This document shows positions 4,905-5,453 of a DNA stretch of 5,453 bases, piece by piece. The notes under the pieces were generated by a model that was not told the DNA's origin, did no database searches, and saw nothing but the letters and a program-made list of their open reading frames with translations. Every line of letters starts with the position of its first letter. Within the stretch, counting starts at the first letter, position 1. Made by a program: the position numbers and the translations under genes. The stretch lies in contig CAKPAT010000080.1 in the NCBI GenBank assembly GCA_934133155.1, positions 1 through 5,453 on the forward strand. The letters run 5' to 3'. Origin of the DNA: an uncultured Bacilli bacterium (GTDB taxonomy: Bacteria; Bacillota_I; Bacilli_A; RF39; UBA660).

Positions 4905-5453
4905 AATTCTATTGTATGAACTATAAACAGTTTTTATTCCATCAGTCACTTTTGCAATAACGACGCCACTATCACTCGTCATATTCCCTTCCTTATATTC
5001 ACTATCACCAGTTTTATATAAACCAGTTGTAGTAGGATAATTAATTAAAACCTTATCATTAACCTCTTTAAAAGTTGCTGGTGATAAACTATCAGTAGTA
5101 ACTTCTGCACTACTCTCTGCACTGCCGCCATTATTAGTAGTAACTTTAACATAAACCTTATAAGTCTTATTACTTTCTAAATTATTAAAAGTATAAACAT
5201 TAGTATCACTAGTAATATAATTAACTCCATCTATTGAATATTCATAAGTTTTAACTCCACTACTTGCATAAAAAACATTAGCAACAGCTTTTATAGAATT
5301 ACTCGTTTTAGTTGTTGATATACTTAATTCAACTAAATCTTTAATAGCATCTTCCATACACGTATCAGATTTAGTCACATCAGTTACACCACTATTTGTA
5401 AACATATCTGTTTTATTTGTAACACTATCCATATTCCATTTATTACTTACATA
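4896..5453 (-). CDS. Secreted or surface protein with an Fn3-like domain, C-terminal part of the gene
   Basis: The frame is open to the window edge: seven codons (YVSNKWN) precede the first in-frame ATG at 5432 and no ribosome site is seen before it, so the true start lies outside and 185 residues are visible. About residues 42-122 read like a fibronectin type III or similar beta-sandwich, with YEYSIDGVNY, then FNNLESNKTYKVYVKV and a Thr/Ser-rich exit strand. A second beta-rich segment runs from about 125 to the end (PATFKEVND, GVVIAKVTDG), resembling Ig-like repeats of bacterial surface proteins. Composition is rich in Thr, Ser, Asn and Val, typical of exported proteins. The C-terminus (SSYNRISA) has no LPxTG motif or membrane anchor, so attachment, if any, must come from the unseen N-terminus, for example a pilin-like or lipid anchor. 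Cys32 is the only cysteine seen. Function unknown. Confidence 0.75.
   Translation of the reverse strand, partial: YVSNKWNMDSVTNKTDMFTNSGVTDVTKSDTCMEDAIKDLVELSISTTKTSNSIKAVANVFYASSGVKTYEYSIDGVNYITSDTNVYTFNNLESNKTYKVYVKVTTNNGGSAESSAEVTTDSLSPATFKEVNDKVLINYPTTTGLYKTGDSEYKEGNMTSDSGVVIAKVTDGIKTVYSSYNRISA

Noticed and set aside
5430..5432. ATG as the true start of the Fn3-like protein
   Set aside because: The frame stays open to the window edge, no ribosome site is seen before this ATG, and no signal peptide follows it, although the protein looks exported.
1..5453. CRISPR array, insertion sequence, tRNA or attachment site
   Set aside because: No repeated direct units with spacers, no transposase frame, no terminal inverted repeats and no cloverleaf were seen; gaps are all under about 60 bases.

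Overview
The window is AT-rich (roughly 25-30% G+C by eye) and densely packed. It has eight protein genes, all on the minus strand, with gaps of 0-60 bases, and no RNA gene, mobile element or CRISPR array is visible. TGA is a real stop codon (it ends the thioredoxin-like gene and the prenyl synthase) and TGG encodes Trp, so the standard bacterial code applies rather than the Mycoplasma code. Signal-peptidase-II lipoboxes, LysM modules and Shine-Dalgarno leaders point to a low-GC Firmicute, plausibly an anaerobic or gut-associated member of the Bacilli. That placement is inference; no gene here gives a firm taxonomic identity.

Read in the direction of transcription (high to low coordinates), the layout is: the 3' part of a secreted protein with an Fn3-like domain (4896-5453); an E-type polyprenyl diphosphate synthase with an N-terminal extension (3632-4858); a small lipoprotein that overlaps it by 4 nt (3072-3635); a secreted beta-helix protein anchored by five membrane helices (1958-3013); a LysM protein without a signal peptide (1459-1911); an unrecognised helical protein (912-1409); a thioredoxin-like lipoprotein (459-872); and, 5 bases further on, the start of a Clp-family AAA+ ATPase that lacks the usual N-domain (1-453, cut by the window edge).

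Most products are envelope-related: isoprenoid precursor synthesis, two lipoproteins, a beta-helix membrane protein, a peptidoglycan-binding type of module and a surface or secreted protein. They may form an envelope neighbourhood, but punctuation between the genes argues against one long operon. Two pairs look translationally coupled: synthase with lipoprotein (ATGA overlap) and thioredoxin-like lipoprotein with Clp ATPase.

The most striking non-coding signal is a repeated junction. In three gaps the upstream stop codon lies inside a small hairpin followed by 7-8 T, then exactly two bases, then a perfect TATAAT, then within 5-10 bases the next gene's Shine-Dalgarno sequence. These look like fused terminator-promoter-ribosome-site modules giving very short leaders. 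Two further gaps carry a -10-like box at a similar distance from the ribosome site, without a convincing terminator.

I found no clear defence system or other wholly new machine. The best candidates for follow-up are the compact junctions, the N-domain-less Clp ATPase with a non-canonical pore loop, and the extended prenyl synthase coupled to a lipoprotein.
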